A DNA stretch of 64,000 nucleotides from Macrothele yani (taxonomy: Eukaryota > Arthropoda > Arachnida > Araneae > Macrothelidae). The DNA is taken from the NCBI GenBank assembly GCA_039090855.1, contig CM076996.1, positions 47,706,469 to 47,770,468 of the forward strand, given 5' to 3'. Shown here one piece after another: positions 1-9,500 of the stretch. The position numbers and the translations under genes were made by a program. Under the pieces are notes generated by a model, which worked only from the letters and a program-made list of their open reading frames with translations, was not told where the DNA came from and did not search any database. Each line of letters opens with the position of its first letter. Position 1 is the stretch's first letter.

Positions 1-157
1 CCGATTGAAAATCTTCTTTCTTTCGTCAGATACTATTGTTTTCCATACCGGTTCCATTGACTTTCAATAGCTATGATAAATTTAATTAGCGTCAGAACGG
101 ATTCAAAAGACGTGCTTATTACACCCGAAAATTCGGTGTCATCTTTCTTGTTTTGAA
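1..157 (+). repeat. GGGGGCG repeat, copy 1 (tail only, cut by window edge)
   Basis: This is the 3' tail of a dispersed repeat also found at 2369-5746, 11667-16588, 33561-35606 (inverted) and 55456-56892. The shared tail includes GCGTCAGAACGGATTC, then CAAAAGACGTGCT, then a segment ending in CATCTTTCTTGTT. The rest of this copy lies to the left of the window. Strand is given in the head-to-tail sense used for the other copies. Confidence 0.85.
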
Positions 158-1937
158 TATCTCTGACTAGTAATTAGTTGTTTCTTTGAAAATCTTAATT
201 TTAAATAAATTGACAGGTGGTCTTGAACTTTTGCAAATGACTGTAGTTGCTGACACGTTTTTCTCCTCGCCGTAAACGTGGAACTTTTTTCCAACTGATT
301 GAATTATTTTACATGTAAACACGAAACTGTGTTGGTTACGGCATCTGTAAGGTCCGCCTTTATCTTTGAGATTAGGCTCTGCTATGGAAGGCCAAGGTGG
401 GACATCGCGGAACTTGATCGTTAGTACTGTATGTTATCTGAATAAAATACATGGTGGCTTCCTAAATCGAAATGGACTTCAAATAAAATAGATAAAATTA
501 AATTTATGCTGAACCCCTCCCTCCCCCAAAATAACACTTACCAAAACCCCATAAAAAATTTACAAATAATTAAGTTTAAAATACACGGGCTAACGAACTC
601 GGTCTTTGCACCAGAAATTAAAATTTAAAATGTGAGTCCAGAAGTATCAAAAAAACAAAAACAAAAAAAAATGAGAAAGCCTAAAGAACACGAACAAAAA
701 TAACTGAAACCTATACTCCCAGCAATTTAGACCTAACAATTTTGAGAGAATAGAAAAAAAAAATTCTTACCGCAGAGTGGAACCCAGTTTTCTACAAATA
801 TTAAAAAAGCATGTAAAAACGTACAAACCATCTAAACAACTGAAACTTGTGGACGTTAAATAATATTCCATATTATTTGTTTAAAGATAAGTGCATAAAC
901 TATTTCATTATTGGCTTTCAAGATCCTTAAACGGCAAGCACAATCTTCCTACATTTCCCTCTACCTAGCGCATTCTTCTCTATTCAGTTTTGCTAGATCC
1001 CTTTCCAAATTTTCTAAACACATTTTTCGACACTGTCCGTGTGGTCTAGTGGCAATCGGTTTTATTTGAAATAATTTTGTTCCCCGTCTATTCTTTTGGT
1101 ATGTTAAAACCGTCTCAGTTTTATGGCTTTTATTTCATTAACTATTATTGGATCACTAATGGCTAAATTCAGTGCTTAGTTGTGCCCTTTCTGGGCTTCT
1201 GTTTCCCTATCTTCGAGAGGACTAAACATTTTCCTTAGAATTTTGTTTCGGAGATTTCATTGTTGTCTGTAAAGCTCCATGTCTCGGTATCATTTAGAAG
1301 TACAGACCTAATGATAATTTTATAGATATTTAATTTCACTCCGTGTGATAATATTTTGGAAAAGAGCAGATGTTGTAAGGAATACAAGCTATACTGCTTG
1401 TTTTTCAGCATTTATATTACTACTTGCTGCTATGATTATACTTACAAGATGAAACCTTTAAAAAATGTCAGCTGTCTACTGAAAAGCGTCCCGCATCAGG
1501 ATTTTTAATATCCCTTGCCATTTTCAAATAGTGTATTTCAGCTTTATTAATAGGTACGTACAATTTTCCTGATCCACTTTATCATAGTCGTTCGCAGTTT
1601 ATCTTTTATCCCTTCTCTGACGCTAACGCAAGATTAAAAAGAATTGGTGACAATATAAATAAAATCCTGTCCTGACCCGATATTAAAATAAAATGGTTCA
1701 GAACTTGTTCTTCACGATGACACTGCAATTTTACATCCATTAATGCGTCCTTTAATAAAATTTATTGTGTCAGAGGAAATCCCACTTTCGTTCAGAATAT
1801 TCCACAGACTCTTCCAGCATATAATCCTATAACATTTTCTAAAGTTAATGAACTAAGTACGTACAGAATGGTTATAGATCAGTTTTTCTCCCAATGACTT
1901 TCTAAATATTTGGTCAGTTGTAGACAAAGATTTTCTA
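158..1937. other. AT-rich DNA without recognisable genes
   Basis: No long reading frame, RNA gene or recognisable element was seen. There are A-runs near 648-670 and 751-760. It may hold old decayed repeats that cannot be recognised by eye. Confidence 0.5.
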
Positions 1938-2000
1938 AATCCTGCTTGATACTATCCCAGATTTCCCTCTGGGAAATCTGGGATAGTATCAAGCAGGATT
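1938..2000. repeat. Perfect 30-bp inverted repeat (hairpin)
   Basis: Arms 1938-1967 and 1971-2000 are exact reverse complements, separated by 3 bases. No second copy of the arm sequence was seen in the window, so it is not an obvious transposon end. Confidence 0.95.
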
Positions 2001-2013
2001 GGCTACAAATAAT

Positions 2014-2106
2014 AATAATAAAAAACACCTCTATTGGATCATGCTAAAGAGAGTTGTGGGCTACAACTCTCTTTAGCATGATCCAATAGAGGTGTTTTTT
2101 ATTATT
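2014..2106. repeat. Perfect 44-bp inverted repeat (hairpin)
   Basis: Arms 2014-2057 and 2063-2106 are exact reverse complements over 44 bp with a 5-base loop (GGGCT). It lies only 13 bp from the preceding 30-bp hairpin and has an unrelated arm sequence. An 18-bp palindrome with a GAGCCGCGGCTC centre follows at 2218-2235. Confidence 0.95.
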
Positions 2107-2368
2107 AAGACAAGAGACTCCAACATAATTTTCACATTCCCTCTGATCCTCTCTTTTTATGAATTGGAATTAATAATGATTCTTCCCTATCTTTAGGTAT
2201 TGCCGTAACTTTCGAGCTAAGAGCCGCGGCTCTTATGTTAAAAAAGGGCGGCTTGCCCGCCTTGCGTCTCTTATAACCCGAATGTTTTTTTAAACTGCTC
2301 AGTAAACAATTGTAAGTTTGTGCTTGATATAACTCCTACAGTAAATAGTCATGAATTTCCCTCTTTTT

Positions 2369-4240
2369 AGCAAGGCTTTTGTATAAAAAAGTTCGCGCTC
2401 ATAGTATCACTTTGTCCGTCCGTCTGCCTGTGGACATATATTTTATTATTATTATTAGAGGTTCAACGATCACCGTGAGCAACTCTGTGGGCTATAAGCA
2501 GTCGCCCGTCCCTAATTAAGGGCCACTGGTTCCAGGGAACAGAGAGAACTAGCGCCGAAATACAAATACAACATACATGCCTCTCGGGATTTGAAACCCG
2601 GACTCATCTCGGACAAATGGTCATAACCAGCGCTTAGATCATTGCACCGTATCTCTGAAACTATTGGTCCGATTCGAAAAATCACTTTTGCACTGGAAAG
2701 CTTGAAATGTGAGAACGATGATCCCAGCCTTCCGGTTTTTTTTTTTTTTTTACGATGCGTAACTTCGCCGCTAGAGGGCGTAAATGCAGATGCTATCGAA
2801 TTCAAAATACAGTTTATTCCATGCAATTAATTCCAAATATCCGATTGAAAAACTTCTTTCATCCTTTCGATGCCATTAATCACGAAGAGTATTTTGGGCA
2901 CAGTTTCTTTCTCAAGTAATTCATAGATTTTTCGCTAGGGGGCGTAAAAGTAAATTACGATTTCCTTGACATCTCTGTTTCTATAGGTCCTGTTTGAAAC
3001 ATACAGTCTTTGCGTCGAATAGAGCTCCAGGTGGGAAATGCTCCGCATATAATTTTTTTATTATTAATAAAGAATGCTTTGATCACCAGGGGAGGAGGCG
3101 TTAAGTATTTATTTCTGTTTCTGAAGTATTTGCAGCAAAATCTGCGCTTCTGAAAACTCGACTTAAATTTTTTTTCGAGGACCGACACCGCTCACCACGA
3201 AAAATCATTTGAGAATACCGTCTGCTTAAAGTAGTGCACAGCTTTTTCGCCAGAGTGCGCTAATGTATATCTTATTTTTGAAGATCTAAGAGTCCGATTT
3301 GAAAAAAAAAATGTATCGGAGAGCGTTCTGGTGCGAAATGTTTTGCATCTAATTTAAAAATTTTCTTAAAGCACAAGTGTGTCACTAGAGGGCGCAAGAT
3401 CACGTTTCCGTTTACAGCATATTTGGAACAATATCTGCGGGACTAAAATGCCGACTGCAAAAATTCCTCTTCGTTCAGATACTACTAACTATGAAAACAT
3501 TTTGTGTGTATTTCCTTCACAAAATAATGCACCATTCCCCGCTAGGAGACGAAAATATTTATTCTGTATTTCTCGATATCTCTGCTTTTAAATGTAAGAT
3601 TTAAAACATTCAACACCCAATACTATTTACTACAATTTACCTTGTGGAACACTTTGCATGCACTCTTGGGTTTTTTCAGCCAACAGTTCTGGTGCTACTT
3701 GGTGCTAGTAAATGTTTATGCTTACAACCGTATATCCGCTTCTAAAAATCGTATTGAAAAATGTATCTTTTTTTTTTTTTTGCTTTGTTTTGTTACTGTA
3801 TGCCATTTGCTACAATAAAGATGGAACATTATCCTCTTGAAATGATGCACAGCTTTCTCGCTAGCAGACGTAAATGTCAAAACCTTTTCCTCGCTATCTC
3901 TGCTTCCATGAGAAATATATGAAAAGTTCTTTTTTACATCGCATAGATTTTGCTATGAAGAATATTTTTTGTATATTTACCACTTTTCCATTGTCCAAAA
4001 TTCTTTCGTTAGGGGTGTAATGTTATATCATGCTTTCCTCTAGATCTCTTGTTCTAACAGTTCGATTTGAAAATCCCTTTGTCTCTGATATCTTTCTTGA
4101 TCTACGAGAAACGTTTTTGTGCACAATTGGTTCACTTTCGTGACATACTTTTCAGCCGCTAATGAGAGAAATTATTATTTGTTTCTATTTGCAGATGTTT
4201 TACGATTGCAGAAATCCTAATAACTTTTTCAACGGATCTA
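2369..4240 (+). repeat. GGGGGCG repeat, copy 2, left part (interrupted by a Tc1 element)
   Basis: The copy begins with a diverged form of the head (AGCAAGGCTTTT, then the GTCCGTCCGTCTG stretch). It continues through subunits of roughly 150 bp, each centred on a motif such as CCGCTAGAGGGCG (about 2770), CGCTAGGGGGCG (about 2931) or CACTAGAGGGCGC (about 3380). It is more diverged than the copy at 11667. A SINE has inserted near 2440. A Tc1 element splits the tail at the TA at 4239-4240, and the tail resumes at 5650. Confidence 0.8.
2440..2647 (-). mobile_element. tRNA-derived SINE, diverged copy
   Basis: On the minus strand this matches the SINE at 40696-40916: a decayed tRNA head near 2560-2647, then the CCCTGG-AACCAGTG and CCCTAATTAAGGGACGGG-like body. 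It ends at the ATT-rich 3' tail near 2440-2458. It interrupts copy 2 of the GGGGGCG repeat between CCGTCTG and TATCTCTG, which are close together in the uninterrupted copies. Confidence 0.75.
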
Positions 4241-5649
4241 CACTGCAAGCCACCCAAAATGCAACACCAAGAAGGAAGCATCCGATTGGCCTGAAATTCG
4301 CAGCATGCGTCGCTCGCGAGAGGACATGCAAGCGATTAGCATTGCAGGGCATATGCAAATCATGTGCGTCCGGCACGACACCGAGAAGCACTAAAAGAAG
4401 GGTGCACAGAAGGCGGAGTGTAAGTAGTGGAAGTGTGTTGTGCTACCGGACCTGTGCATGTGAAGCTTCCTGATGCCTCGTCGAAGAATACGGCAGTCAT
4501 TCCAGCACATTTCGAAGTTCGACAGGGGACGAATAGGGGTTTATCGCGACAGCGGTTTATCGTATCGAGACATCGGCACCCGTGTGGGACGACATCCAGT
4601 CACAGTGAGACGAGTATGGATTCGGTGGGTTCAAGGAGGACGGACGGACCGACGTGAGCGATTGCCACAGCCGCGGCACATTACTGAACTAGAAGACCGG
4701 CATGTTGTGCGGCGGACATTGACGGCTCGCACCGCCACATCACGAACGTTAGTGCAGGAATTAGGGTGTGTTGCGCAACAACCTGTATCAGCACGTACCG
4801 TTCGACGTCGTCTGCAGGAGCGGGGACTTGTTGCACGGCGCCCATTGCTCCGATTACCATTGACGTTACACCACCGGCGAGTGCGGCGGCATTGGGCCGT
4901 TGAACTCCGCACCTGGACTACGGAATTGCACGACGTTGTCTTCTCCGACGAACCCCGCTTCCGCCTGCAAAACCACGATGGCCGGATCCTCGTGTGGCGG
5001 CACCGTGGCGAGAGACTGTATGACGCCTGCATTATGCATCGCCATACCGGTCCGTCGCCAGGCGTTATGGTTTGGGGCGCAATTGGATATGACACCCGCA
5101 CCCCTCTGGTACGCATCGCCGGCACACTCAACAGCCACCGCTACATCTCCGACGTTTTGGGGCCTGTACTCCTTCCTTACTTGCAGGACCTGCCAGCGGC
5201 AACGTTTCAACAGGACAATGCGCGCCCGCACGTGGCACGCATTGCGCAACAATTCTTCACGGCCCACCAGGTGTCACTGCTGCCATGGCCCGCCTGTTCT
5301 CCCGATATGTCGTCCATCGAACACGTCTGGTCGCTGATTGGCAACCGAGTGGCTCGGCAAGCACCACCCGCGGCTACGCCTGATGAGCTGTGGCAACGTG
5401 TGGAAGCAGCCTGGACCAACATACCCCAAGCCCACATCCAAAGCCTTTTTCGTTCGATGCCGCGGCGTGTAGCGGTCGTTATTGCCAGCCATGGGGGCCA
5501 CACGAACTATTGATGTCTGCGGGTTCCGCAAGTCTCACGGGCCTGTAAGCTCAATCGTTTCATCTTTGTATCTGTTGTTATGTTTCCAGTAAATGTGGCT
5601 TTGCTATCTCGTGTCCTTCTTGGTGTTGCATTTTGGGTGGCCAGCAGTG
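4241..5649 (+). mobile_element. Tc1-like DNA transposon, family 1, copy A (apparently complete)
   Basis: The ends form a terminal inverted repeat of about 36 bp beginning CACTGC and containing CCACCCAAAATGCAACACC. It is flanked by TA at 4239-4240 and 5650-5651. The 1409-bp length and single uninterrupted transposase gene (4473-5513) fit a complete autonomous Tc1 element. Family members B (41484-42876, minus) and C (49301-50687, plus) share the ends and the coding sequence but are broken. Removing the element restores the tail of GGGGGCG repeat copy 2, so it is younger than that copy. Confidence 0.95.
4473..5513 (+). CDS. Tc1-family transposase, DD34E, intact (346 aa)
   Basis: Predicted nuclear DNA-binding transposase that would cut at its own inverted repeats and insert the element at TA. 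Residues about 12-55 form the first helix-turn-helix (FDRGRIGVYRDSG, DIGTRVGRHPVTVRRVW). Paired-like DNA-binding sequence continues to about 120 (SARTVRRRLQERG). The catalytic residues appear to be D159 (FSDEPRF), D248 (FQQDNARPH) and E283 (SSIEHVW), with 34 residues between the second D and the E. The C-terminal MPRRVAVVIASHGGH is typical of Tc1. Length matches the usual 340-350 aa. The start MPRRRIRQ is aligned with the same position in copies B and C. No internal stop or frameshift is seen. Confidence 0.93.
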   Translation: MPRRRIRQSFQHISKFDRGRIGVYRDSGLSYRDIGTRVGRHPVTVRRVWIRWVQGGRTDRRERLPQPRHITELEDRHVVRRTLTARTATSRTLVQELGCVAQQPVSARTVRRRLQERGLVARRPLLRLPLTLHHRRVRRHWAVELRTWTTELHDVVFSDEPRFRLQNHDGRILVWRHRGERLYDACIMHRHTGPSPGVMVWGAIGYDTRTPLVRIAGTLNSHRYISDVLGPVLLPYLQDLPAATFQQDNARPHVARIAQQFFTAHQVSLLPWPACSPDMSSIEHVWSLIGNRVARQAPPAATPDELWQRVEAAWTNIPQAHIQSLFRSMPRRVAVVIASHGGHTNY

Positions 5650-5746
5650 TATTTACTATGAATAACTTTAAAATATTTTTTTCATGTCGGAAACGATTCA
5701 GAGGACGTGCTCATTACAACCGAAAATTCAGTGTCACCTTTTTTGT
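5650..5746 (+). repeat. GGGGGCG repeat, copy 2, tail after the Tc1 insertion
   Basis: The sequence following the Tc1 right end continues the repeat tail (TGAATAACTTTAAAATAT, then GGAAACGATTCAGAGGACGTGC and ACCGAAAATTCAGTGTCACC, each a diverged form of the tail in copies 1 and 3). Confidence 0.8.
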
Positions 5747-5754
5747 TGCACATG

Positions 5755-5988
5755 ATATTAAAAACGGAACTTATTTTATTTCTTCTGTCCAGCACGTTTC
5801 TGCTTCATTCATTCCATTTATACTTTTTCATGAACATCAAGAAATAGTTATTTAAAAATTCTCACTTTATTTTCGCGTTCTGATATTTTTTAAAACCACA
5901 AATCAGTCTTTTTAACTAAAAATAACACCGTAATTCATGCCATGAAAATTGCATTTACAAACTGAAATTCACTCTTTAAAACCAACAT
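5755..5988 (+). repeat. Unclassified dispersed repeat, copy 1, left part
   Basis: This stretch matches 53085-53330 at moderate identity: the TTTATTTCTTCTGTCCAGCA block, TTTTTCATGAACAT, then AAAAATAACACCGTAATTCATGCC. It continues at 9184 after the LINE insertion. No coding potential was seen, and its own ends are not defined. Confidence 0.75.
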
Positions 5989-6008
5989 CATCATCATCAT
6001 CATCATTG

Positions 6009-6472
6009 TCAACCATTATCAATCCACTGCTGGACGAAGGTCTCCCCAAGTTTCCTCCACAACGGTCTGTCTTGTGCCAGTCTCCTCCATGTCAACCCTG
6101 CATACTTTCGAATTTCATCCACCCATCTCCCATGTGGTCTTCTTCTGGGTATTTTCCTGTCCCTTGGAATCCAATCTAAAATTTCGGCTGTCCATCGATG
6201 ATCTGTCCTTCCGGCAGGGCAGTATGTCCAGCCCATTGCCATTTCAGGGATTTAACTCTGATCATGATGTCTTCCACTCTAGTCATTTTTCGGATCCACG
6301 AGTTCCTCTTCTTATCTCTCCTGGTTACACCAAGTATGCACCTCTCCATGCTTTTTTGAGTTGTCTGCAGCCTTTGTATGTCTCTTTTAGTTAAGGTCCA
6401 CGTCTCTGCACCATACGTAAGCACTGGAAGGATGCATTGATCAAACACTTTTCTTTTAAGACATAATGGCAT
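6009..6472 (-). pseudogene. LINE ORF, C-terminal region (frameshifted)
   Basis: Two overlapping frames (6472-6176 and 6242-6009) carry the conserved tail of RTE-like polyproteins: FDQCILPVLTYGAETW, MERCILGVTRRDKKRN, then QWAGHTALP, and in the next frame GRPHGRWVDEIRKYAGLTWRRLAQDR. A frameshift lies near 6200-6240. A further break separates this region from the reverse transcriptase ending at 6633, so the protein would not be made as one chain. Confidence 0.85.
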
Positions 6473-6632
6473 GTTGCTCTTGAAAATTATGCTGTTTCTT
6501 CCAAAAGCTCTCCAGGCAAGTTTTGTACGCCGATCAATTTCTTCATCAATGTGACCCTCACTTGATATCTGCTGTCAAGGATAAACGTACGTGTCTGTTA
6601 TCTCCAGCTTTTCTCCATCAATCAATAAATCT

Positions 6633-7835
6633 TCATTTCTTGTAAAAGCATTGAACATCACTTTTGTCTTCTGAAAGGTTCATTTTTAATCCCACTTCTT
6701 TACTCTTGTCAGCAAGTTCCTGGATCATACTCTGCAGCTCTGATGGGCTAGTTGCAAAAATGACTACGTCATCCGCAAAACGAAGGTGGGTTAGATAATC
6801 TCCATTAATCTTTATCCCCTTGTTTTCCCAGCTCAGTGACTGAAAAACACCCTCCAATGTGGCATTAAAGAGCTTCGGAGATATGGTGTCACCTTGTCTC
6901 ACTCCCTTTCCAATTTTTATGTGTGTTGTATTTTCAAAAAGCCTAATCTTTGCACTTGCATTTTCATAGATGTTATTAATAATATTAATGTATGCATCTT
7001 CAATACCGCAAGTTTTCAGAGCCATTGTAACTGCTGATGGTTTCACCGAATCAAAGGCTTTTTCATAATCGATAAAAGCCATGCACAATGGAAGTTCATA
7101 TTCCCTCGCTCTTTCAATTAGTTCTCTCAGCACATGGATAAGATCTATTGTGCTGTAGCCACTCCTGAATCCAGCTTGTTCTCTCGGTTGAGCCATGTCC
7201 AGTGTTACCTTCAAGCGGTGTGAAAGAACTTTAGTGAAGATTTTATAAACTACTGATAGGAGGCTGATAGGTCTGTAGTTTTTGAGATCCTCAATGTCAC
7301 CTTTCTTATGTAGCAGGATCATTGTAGCGGTGTTCCAATCCTCAGGAATCTTTCCTTCATTAAGGCATCGAGTGAAAATTTGGGCGAGTACTGTTTCGAT
7401 TTCTCCACTTGCTTCTTGTATGATGCCTACAGTAATTCCATCTTCTCCTGGAGCTTTTCCCCGCTTCATGTTCTTGATTGCATGTGCAACTTCTGCTGGA
7501 AGGACTGGAGGAACTCTGGTACTGTTATCTTTCATGATGTCTGGAGTGCATGTATCATCCCTTTCATATAATTTGGAGTAGAAATCTTTCACTCTTGTCA
7601 AAATTTTGCCTCTATTTCTTGTTACAGAATCATCTTCTTTTCTCAGTGCCATAATCTGTTTTCTTCCCTTACTGAGATGTCCCTTTGCTATCTTTAGGCT
7701 TTGGTTGTTTTCAATTGCTTTCCTCACTAGTTCACAGTTGAATTTTCTTACGTCTTCAGTGATACATTTTCGTACTGTCTTGCATAGCTCTATATATTCC
7801 ACTTTGGAAGTCACATCTTCTTTAGTTGTCCTCAT
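6633..7835 (-). pseudogene. LINE reverse transcriptase region (400 codons, part of a broken ORF)
   Basis: Copies element RNA into DNA at the nicked target. Reverse-transcriptase motifs occur in the usual order: GKAPGEDGI (about 127-135), LHKKGDIEDLKNYRPISLL (175-193), QAGFRSGYST (220-229), MAFIDYEKAFD with D256 (252-262), GVRQGDTISPKLF (311-323) and LRFADDVV with the FADD box at 353-356 (the family signature is usually YADD/FADD). The frame begins in an ATGA overlap with the end of the endonuclease frame at 7832-7835. In the family these two domains sit in one ORF, so I read the overlap as a frameshift, not a genuine second start. Confidence 0.9.
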
Positions 7836-8974
7836 CTCTCTTCTTTTTGCATCAACATTTTGGTTTTTCCTGATAATTTATTTACATGCAACTTGTTCTT
7901 AGAATCAGCTAATTTTGTTGCTGTTTCCACAAGAGCTTTGGTTACTTTTCTGTTAACTTCAGAGATGTCCACTTCTTCCGATGTTAGGCCTTCTAAAGCA
8001 GAGAACCTGTTCTTCAGTTCCAACTTGAAGGTATTATGGTGTTTTTTAAGGTTGGTTATGTCAATAGATTTTGTTTGTCTTATGAGCTTGCCACGTTCAA
8101 GTTTAGTGTTGAGGTGCATCTTACATCTCACCAATCTATGGTCACTACCTGTGTTGAACTTGTTTAGTACACTGCAGTCTTCTATGACGAATTTTTTGTT
8201 ACACATAATAAAATCAATTTCACTTGTCGTCCCATTTGGATGTCTCCATGTCCATTTCCTGTGTGGCTTTTTCTTGAAGAAGGAGTTCAAGATGAAAAAC
8301 CCTTCTGCCTCTACAAACTCAACGAGAGTATTTCCACGCTGGTTTCTGTTGCCGTGACCGAATTTACCTACTGAAGTTTCATTCTGTTGCCGTTGCCCTA
8401 TTTTTGCATTGAAATCTCCCATAATTATTTTCAAGTGCTGCTTACCTTTATTATTTAGATGACAAATTTCCTCATAAAATTCTTCAATTTCTTCTTCAGG
8501 ATGGCTTGTGGTGGGTGCATAAGTTTGAATAATCTGAGCCTGGTATCTTCTCGATAGTTGGATAACGAGTCGTGCAGCTCTGTCAGAGGAACTTTCAACT
8601 TCTACCACTTTATCCTTCAGTTTCTTGTTTATTATAAATCCAACACCACTAGTTCTGCCAGTATCTGTCCCACGATAGTAGAAGAGATGTCCACTTTTCA
8701 GTTCGATGAGATCTTCTCCTTTTCTCCTTACCTCACTTAGCCCCACGATGTCCCACTTGATCCTTTGTAGTTCCTCTTCCAATTCAAGAAGCCTTGAATC
8801 AGAAGATAGGGAGCGTCCATTGTACGTTGCCAAGGTCAGCATCAGATGGCAGCCTAGTCCGGTCCTCCGGGGATTCTTAGCACCCTCTGCCTTCATGTCG
8901 CACTGGCCGCTGCCTTGGCCAGGTACATTCCAGCTGCCGGAGACTGAGGGCCAAGATTTAAGTTGTGGAGTCAT
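7832..8974 (-). pseudogene. LINE AP-like endonuclease domain (380 codons, uninterrupted but separated from RT by a frameshift)
   Basis: Nicks target DNA to prime reverse transcription. Endonuclease/exonuclease/phosphatase-fold motifs are complete: LATYNGRSL (about 48-56), GLSEVRRKG with E81, QTYAPT (150-155), IMGDFNAKIG with D187, SEIDFIMCN (251-259) and GSDHRLV with D278 and H279. This fold and order are typical of RTE-type LINEs. The first methionine shown is only the first in the open frame. The native start may be internal (for example MLTLATYNG) or further upstream. Confidence 0.9.
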
Positions 8975-9183
8975 TTTGGAGGGGTTTGGCCATAACTCAC
9001 CACGCTGGCCAAGCGGGTTGGTGAGTGTGGGATAGAATTTCCTCTAATCCCGATGGTATAGTTATACCGCTATTGGCGGTCGTCAGAGCCCCTTTAGTGG
9101 GAACAGGATGCACCACGAGAAGGCGGGGTTGACATTTGTCAAGGAGAGGCTGTGATGTTACGCATCACCTGACCTTACATCCC

Positions 9184-9500
9184 AAAACCAACATATAACC
9201 GCATAAATAAACGAGCGAATAAAGGAAAGAGAATTCGGGATTTCATGCCATCATTCATTTCAATTTTATATTATAGCTCTTTAAATTACCGAAAATACTT
9301 TAAAATATATTATGAAATTATGGAAAAATGACTTTAAAAATATGCAGTTCGGATATCGATCCAAAGGTGTTAGGATATTACTTGTTGAAGCTCTCACATT
9401 GATGGCTAAGAGATCACAACATTTTGGGGTGCTGCTCTTACGAAGAATTTGTTTCTTAAATAGCAATTTTTGTCAGGAAGAATTCTTAAACAATAATATT
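9184..9500 (+). repeat. Unclassified dispersed repeat, copy 1, right part
   Basis: After the LINE target duplication, the sequence again matches the copy near 53340-53642 (AATAAAGGAAAGAGAATTCGG, TTATGGAAAAATGA, GGCTAAGAGATCACAACATTTTGG, ATTTGTTTCTTAAATAGCAA). Together with 5755-5988 this shows one older repeat split by the LINE. Confidence 0.8.

Larger units (their letters stand above)
5989..9183 (-). mobile_element. RTE/BovB-like non-LTR retrotransposon (LINE), near full length
   Basis: The element is flanked by an 11-bp target duplication, AAAACCAACAT, at 5978-5988 and 9184-9194. On the minus strand it runs from 9183 to a 3' tail of ATG trinucleotide repeats (5989-6006). This matches the RTE-type habit of ending in a short microsatellite instead of poly(A). 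The 3195-bp length is close to that of complete RTE elements. It encodes an AP-type endonuclease followed by a reverse transcriptase and a C-terminal region, in three broken frames. It splits an older dispersed repeat whose second copy is at 53085-53642. Confidence 0.93.

Noticed and set aside
2512..2826. 104-codon minus-strand frame
   Set aside because: It runs across a SINE and the start of the GGGGGCG repeat; no domain, and explained by repeat sequence.
4631..5531. Other long frames overlapping the family 1 transposase (plus and minus strand), and the same at 41884-42573 and 49420-50197
   Set aside because: Shadows of the GC-rich transposase gene. They lack known domains, and the true frame carries the DD34E motifs.
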